Assembly (NCBI RefSeq): GCF_007673095.1
Contig: NZ_VDYZ01000008.1
Location: 121,927 to 185,926, forward strand
Source: Corynebacterium glyciniphilum AJ 3170
Lineage (GTDB): Bacteria; Actinomycetota; Actinomycetes; Mycobacteriales; Mycobacteriaceae
DNA: 64,000 bases
Direction of reading: 5' to 3'
The translations under genes and the position numbers were made by a program. Under the pieces are notes generated by a model, which was not told where the DNA came from, did no database searches, and worked only from the letters and a program-made list of their open reading frames with translations. Below, piece by piece: positions 60,317 to 64,000 of this stretch; position 1 is the first letter of the stretch, and each line of letters starts with the position of its first letter.

Positions 60317-61243
60317 GTGAACATCACGCTCCGTCAGCTGGACTACTTCGTCACCGTCGCCGACACAGGCAGCATCACCGCTGCTGCTCAACGCCTCTAC
60401 CTTTCCGCATCCGCAGTGTCGACCACCGTCACCGAACTGGAAAGCACCCTCGGCGTCCGACTTTTCACCCGGCATGCCCGTGGGCTCTCGCTCACAGGAG
60501 AAGGACGCACAGTACTCGGCAGGGCCAGAGGGCTCTTGCGGGAAGCGGAAGACCTCGAAGTCAATGCGACGTCCCTCGGCACCGAGGTATCAGGCACACT
60601 GACCGTCGGCTGTTACTCCACGATCGCACCGCTCCTACTGCCGAGGATTATCGCCGAGTTCGCGGACCAGTACCCGGAGCTGACCATCCGGTTCACCGAA
60701 GGATCCCGCAGCGAACTCCTCGAAGGGTTCGCGCAGGGGCGGTTCGACCTTCTTGTCGTCTACGACTACCCGTTCAAGGACGACCTCCCGGACCGGGGGA
60801 CCCTGCTCCCCTTGGGAGCTTTCCCACCCTACCTGCTCCTCCCCGAGACCCATGCGCTGGCAGGAACGGGCCCTGTAGCACTAGCCGACCTCACGTCGGA
60901 TCCGCTCATTCTCTTCGATCTTGAGCCGTCGGACCAATACTTCCTGTCCCTGTTCCGAAGTGAGGGCGTGGAGCCTCGGGTCCGCTACCGCACCGGTGAC
61001 TTCGAAGTCATCCGAGGCCTAGTCTCACGCGGGCTCGGGTACTCCCTTCTCACCCAGAGGACGTACCATCCGGTCAGCTACGAAGGAATCTCCTACGCAG
61101 CCGCGGAGCTCGCATGCGACCACGGCCCTCTGGACGTGGTCTCTCTCATCCCGACCGCGGCCCGCGTGACAGAGCGGACAAAAGTGTTCGTGGATGCCGC
61201 CCGGAACATCCTCGCGGACCCCGTGCGCTATCCCAACGACTGA
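60317..61243 (+). CDS. LysR family regulator, second copy
   Basis: A 308-residue LTTR beginning nine bases after the symporter stop, with a GTG start. HTH: ITLRQLDYFVTVADTGSITA, AAQRLYLSASAVSTTVTELE. The effector domain shares several segments with the LysR at 57856: GTLTVGCYSTIAP, PLILFD, YFLSLFR and SRGLGYSLLTQR. Both probably read related ligands, one perhaps controlling uptake and the other catabolism. Confidence 0.88.
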   Translation: MNITLRQLDYFVTVADTGSITAAAQRLYLSASAVSTTVTELESTLGVRLFTRHARGLSLTGEGRTVLGRARGLLREAEDLEVNATSLGTEVSGTLTVGCYSTIAPLLLPRIIAEFADQYPELTIRFTEGSRSELLEGFAQGRFDLLVVYDYPFKDDLPDRGTLLPLGAFPPYLLLPETHALAGTGPVALADLTSDPLILFDLEPSDQYFLSLFRSEGVEPRVRYRTGDFEVIRGLVSRGLGYSLLTQRTYHPVSYEGISYAAAELACDHGPLDVVSLIPTAARVTERTKVFVDAARNILADPVRYPND

Positions 61244-61319
61244 GAGCTCCGTAAACAGCCGCCACGTATCCGACCGCTAGAGCCGTTGTTCCCTTCAACG
61301 CGGATCGGGGCTCCAGACG

Positions 61320-61379
61320 ATCTGAGCCGCCGAGGAGTTCAAAGAATCGCTGTTTATTGGCCCCCGTGGTGGCTCAAAT
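61320..61379. repeat. Diverged inverted repeat between convergent genes
   Basis: ATCTGAGCCGCC at 61320-61331 pairs imperfectly (10 of 12) with GGTGGCTCAAAT at 61368-61379. The arms resemble those of copies A and B (ATCTGAGTCACC). It is in the 157-bp gap between the stops of the second LysR gene and the mycolyltransferase gene, so a bidirectional terminator is plausible. TCAGATGTCCTAA occurs here next to the stop codon, as it does beside copy B. Confidence 0.4.
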
Positions 61380-61400
61380 GCACGACTGTAGTCAGATGTC

Positions 61401-62351
61401 CTAAATCCGATCCATGAACGTGTACATGTTGCCCTGGTCGAACGCTGCACGGCGCCAGGTGTCCCAGGCGTGCGAGCCGATGATGTCGTACTTGAACTCG
61501 ATGTTGTCACGTCCTGCCAACGCAGCTCGTGCCTGGAATTCCGAGGTCATCACCATGGAACCAGCCTCGAACGGACCACCGCGCACCACCGTCGCCACCG
61601 GGTCTGGACCGAGGTCGCCGGCGAAGTTTGTGATGCCGGTGGACGCGCTGACGATCACCGGCATGGTGAGGTTGTCGATGTTCAGGCTGGGGTTGTTCTC
61701 CGCACGCGACCGCTCGTCCGCCCACGGTGCCTCATCGTTGCCGCTGTTCAGCGTGGACGTCCCGTCCACCACGGCACGCTGCACCGGCATCCCGGGATCG
61801 TAGAGTCCACTCAGCGCGTACACCGAGCTGTAGATGTCCGGGTGCTTCGACGCGAGGTTCATCGCACCATATGCCCCAGAGCTCAGTCCGGTCACCCCGG
61901 TGCTGCCTCGTCCGCCGTTCGGCACACCGAACTCGGACTCCAGGTAGTCGGGCAGCTCCTGGCTCATGAAGGTCTCGAACTGCGCAGCCGGGACACCGTC
62001 CCAGTCCTGCACCCAGCTCCACGGGTCCATCGCGGGGAAGACGAGAGTTGCGTCCTCACCGTCGAGGGCGTCCAACGCGCCACCAGCGGTGACCCAGGCG
62101 TTGGTGTCGGTGGAGTCGGCTCCGTCAATGAACTGGGCGACCTTCGGGTTACCTTCGGTGTGTGCGGGACGCACCACCACCTTGAAGTCGCGGTCCATGG
62201 ACGGCGAGTGCACCGAGCACTCCAGCGCGGAAGTGTCACGGTACTGCGTGCAACCCTCCGGGTCGGCTGCCGCAGTCGGTGCGACAGCGACGGACGCGGT
62301 CACGCCGACTGCTGCCGCCAGTGCGGTCAGTATTCTTTTCGAGTGTGTCAT
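61401..62351 (-). CDS. Secreted mycolyltransferase/esterase-D-fold protein
   Basis: A 316-residue alpha/beta hydrolase with an N-terminal signal peptide of about 28 residues ending near PTAAA. The nucleophile elbow is GLSSGAYGAMNLA and the C-terminal His segment IIGSHAWDTWRRAAFDQ matches the GTHxWxxW pattern of antigen-85/Cmt mycolyltransferases. FKVVVRPAHTEGNPKVAQFIDGAD corresponds to the usual opening strand. These enzymes move mycolic acids onto trehalose or arabinogalactan, so the host should make a mycolic-acid envelope. It is slightly shorter than Cmt1-type proteins. Confidence 0.86.
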   Translation of the reverse strand: MTHSKRILTALAAAVGVTASVAVAPTAAADPEGCTQYRDTSALECSVHSPSMDRDFKVVVRPAHTEGNPKVAQFIDGADSTDTNAWVTAGGALDALDGEDATLVFPAMDPWSWVQDWDGVPAAQFETFMSQELPDYLESEFGVPNGGRGSTGVTGLSSGAYGAMNLASKHPDIYSSVYALSGLYDPGMPVQRAVVDGTSTLNSGNDEAPWADERSRAENNPSLNIDNLTMPVIVSASTGITNFAGDLGPDPVATVVRGGPFEAGSMVMTSEFQARAALAGRDNIEFKYDIIGSHAWDTWRRAAFDQGNMYTFMDRI

Positions 62352-62515
62352 GCGGGGAATCCTCCTGTCCGACGGCGACCGTACAAGCCGTCACCCCGGA
62401 AAAGCGATGCCCCAGGGGGAATTCCCAGCGAACGCCAACATCATGCGTCACTGCAGTTCACAGCACTTATCAGTTGTCACGGCATAACCGGTGGAGCGTC
62501 CCTACACTCGGGACC

Positions 62516-63172
62516 ATGAAGTTCCTCGAGATCGCCCTCCCGGTCCACGACCCGTCCCGGTGGGTCTCCTGGCTGTCCGGAACCCTGGGGACGCCACCCA
62601 CGGACGACGGTCTCGGTGTCACGATCGGGTGGACGACACTGCGTTTCACCGCACTCTCACCCGGTGCGTCCGACACTTCGCCGGACCGCGGACACCACCT
62701 CGCCTTCGCGATACCGACCGGCAGCATCGACGACGCAGCCAGTCGCGTCGAGCAGGCCACCGGGCACCCGTTGCTCGACGACGACGGAGTCACCGTCATC
62801 GATCGGGGCGGAAACTGGGCGAGCAGGTCCATCTACTTCACCGGCCCGGAGAATTCCGTCCTTGAGCTCATCGAACATGCTGATCGCCCTGAGACGGAGA
62901 CACCCACTGCGCAGGACGGCTCCCCGACACTGCTGACGCTGCTCGGAGTCGCGGAGATCGGACGGGGCGTCGCCGATGTCGCGGCGGCCGGTGACGACCT
63001 CGCCGCACAGTACGGCGACCTCCTGCCCCACGGTTTCGGGGATCCGGGTCGGCGTGTGATCGCCGCCTACGGAGACATCGACGGTGCGGTGGTGCTCGCG
63101 AAAGACGATCGCCCGTGGTACCCCACTCAGGACGTCCTGCCACGAACCGAGGAAGCACGCTTCCGGGGGTAA
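62516..63172 (+). CDS. VOC/glyoxalase-like superfamily protein
   Basis: A 218-residue protein. The N-terminal half has the VOC pattern: KFLEIALPVHDPSRWVSWLSGTLG, TLRFTAL, GHHLAFAIPTGSIDDAASRVEQ, WASRSIYFTGPENSVLELIEH, with metal-ligand-like His and Glu. The C-terminal half (LLGVAEIGRGVADVAAAGDDL onward) seems a second, degenerate VOC unit, as in corynebacterial homologues. Substrate unknown. No clear ribosome site; GGACC precedes the ATG at 62516. Confidence 0.72.
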   Translation: MKFLEIALPVHDPSRWVSWLSGTLGTPPTDDGLGVTIGWTTLRFTALSPGASDTSPDRGHHLAFAIPTGSIDDAASRVEQATGHPLLDDDGVTVIDRGGNWASRSIYFTGPENSVLELIEHADRPETETPTAQDGSPTLLTLLGVAEIGRGVADVAAAGDDLAAQYGDLLPHGFGDPGRRVIAAYGDIDGAVVLAKDDRPWYPTQDVLPRTEEARFRG

Positions 63173-63303
63173 TCCCCGGCGGCATTATCGACCAGCTCCC
63201 GAAGGGTTTCTTTCCGCTGACCCTGGAATCGGCTCTGGACAGTGTCTGGAACGTGCCCTACACTTCGCAGACATAAGCCTCCCCTCACGTGAAAGGATCC
63301 TCC

Positions 63304-63780
63304 ATGAGTCTCTCCAGCCTCCGTTTCTCCCGTCTGTCCCGCGCCGGCATCGCTGCCGTCGCGCTCGCCCCTGCCCTGGTCCTCGCCGCCCCCGCAGCCG
63401 TCGCGGACGAGACCGAAGCACCCGCGACCGATTCCTCCGCTTCCGCGACAGACGACGCCGAAGGCACCGACGATGATGCCGACAACTCGGCAGCCGGCTC
63501 CGCCGAGGGCTCCCTGCCCGAAGGCATCGGCTCTGAAGACGCGGCTTCCTCGCTGTCCGACGCCGACTGGAAGTCCGTCGCCAAGATCCTCGGCGACGTC
63601 CTCGGCGGGAATGTCTCACTGCAGACCATCCTGGACATCATTTCCGTGGTCAACGACGGCGACGCCACTGTCGGCGATGTGATCGGCTCCGTCACCGGAT
63701 CACTCGGTGGTGATGACAGCGGCGACAACGGCGACAACGGCGACAACGCCGGGGATGACGCTGGCGACGCTGCAGAGTAA
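63304..63780 (+). CDS. Small acidic secreted protein
   Basis: A 158-residue protein with a signal peptide (LSRAGIAAVALAPALVLAAPAAVADE), cut probably after AVA. The mature part is very rich in Asp, Ser, Ala and Gly, contains one ordered-looking segment (SDADWKSVAKILGDVLGG, ILDIISVVNDGDATVGDVIG) and ends in DSGDNGDNGDNAGDDAGD repeats. No catalytic motif. I place the start at the ATG at 63304, seven bases after AAAGGA. Followed by an intrinsic terminator, so a monocistronic unit. Possibly a cell-surface or envelope protein; function unknown. Confidence 0.72.
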   Translation: MSLSSLRFSRLSRAGIAAVALAPALVLAAPAAVADETEAPATDSSASATDDAEGTDDDADNSAAGSAEGSLPEGIGSEDAASSLSDADWKSVAKILGDVLGGNVSLQTILDIISVVNDGDATVGDVIGSVTGSLGGDDSGDNGDNGDNAGDDAGDAAE

Positions 63781-63802
63781 CAGCCCTCCGCCCCACCTGC
63801 CG

Positions 63803-63836
63803 GGAGGTCACCGCACAACGCGGTGACCTCCTTTTT
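63803..63836 (+). terminator. Intrinsic terminator
   Basis: A perfect 12-bp stem (GGAGGTCACCGC and its complement) with a 5-base loop ACAAC is followed by five T residues. It stands 22 bases after the secreted protein's stop and is the clearest Rho-independent terminator of the window. Confidence 0.9.
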
Positions 63837-64000
63837 CAGCTCGGTCGGCGAACATGGCAGAGCATCCGGCAGCGTGGCAGAGGTAACCGCCGGTTTACGG
63901 GTTGAAACCGACCACCGGGTCTGCCAGCAAACCGATACCTCTGATGCTCCTATAGTTTGTCAAGCTGCTGCCTCAGTCACCTCAGCCAGATAAGCCCGGT

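Noticed and set aside
61384..61400. TCAGATGTCCTAA shared with 43971-43983 considered a mobile-element end
   Set aside because: Only about 13 bases match and both include stop codons; there is no second end or target duplication visible, so it is listed only as a diverged repeat.
63838..64000. Right-edge sequence searched for a gene, tRNA or promoter
   Set aside because: It contains no open frame of note or cloverleaf; a TTGACA-like hexamer on the minus strand near 63957 is not enough to call a promoter.

Overview
The window reads as a high-GC actinobacterial chromosome segment, most likely from a catabolically versatile environmental Corynebacterium or close mycolic-acid relative. The lineage pointers are a secreted mycolyltransferase-type esterase near the right end, a ClgR/PopR-like regulator next to clpP paralogues, a nagE-nagB-nagA locus with DasR/NagR-type operators, and dense GC-rich coding with many GTG starts. 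I saw no tRNA, rRNA, CRISPR, prophage, transposase or plasmid replication gene.

Layout. 1-3.5 kb: a truncated YtcJ-type amidohydrolase divergent from an Lrp regulator that is coupled to a class III aminotransferase. 3.5-15.9 kb: a TetR regulator divergent from an amine and agmatine utilisation run (monoamine/putrescine oxidase, universal stress protein, APC permease, agmatine deiminase, amidase-signature hydrolase, NCS1 permease, second YtcJ amidohydrolase, aldehyde dehydrogenase). 15.9-20.1 kb: a MatC-type carboxylate carrier with a PrpF-type isomerase, then an SDR divergent from its probable TetR repressor with two operator-like palindromes. 20.1-25.0 kb: N-acetylglucosamine uptake and breakdown (GntR regulator, PTS EIICBA, NagB, NagA). 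25.0-29.2 kb: an acyl-CoA dehydrogenase, a tandem pair of ClpP paralogues of which the second has lost the whole catalytic triad, a ClgR/PopR-like regulator, and a DHFR/RibD-like plus PNPOx-like pair.

29.3-41.6 kb is the most intriguing part. Two divergent operons face each other across a 491-bp control region. The left operon has a PDR-type reductase, an amidohydrolase and a 2-oxoglutarate oxygenase. The right operon has eight tightly coupled genes: cytosine-deaminase-like enzyme, NMT1/THI5-like ABC importer, FAD dehydrogenase, creatininase-family hydrolase, PNPOx-like flavoprotein and chlorohydrolase-like amidohydrolase. It looks like an import-and-dismantling pathway for a nitrogen-rich heterocycle whose identity I cannot read from sequence.

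41.6-52.5 kb: a D-amino-acid-oxidase-like gene and an AbiEi/DUF559-like gene sit between two near-identical inverted-repeat elements; then a leftward set encodes a TetR regulator, ornithine-cyclodeaminase-like protein, SolA-like oxidase, APC permease, Rieske oxygenase, its reductase and an MFS carrier. 52.6-61.2 kb: a secreted lamin-tail/propeller protein, a coupled operon for M20 amidohydrolase, DUF1028, RidA and flavin monooxygenase, and a metabolite:H+ symporter flanked by two related LysR regulators. 61.4-64 kb: mycolyltransferase, a VOC-like protein and a small acidic secreted protein followed by a clear intrinsic terminator.

Overall this is an accessory catabolic region devoted to scavenging nitrogen and carbon from amines, amides, amino sugars and heterocycles. 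Functions are family-level assignments made by reading the sequence; no searches were run, and substrates are inference unless stated.
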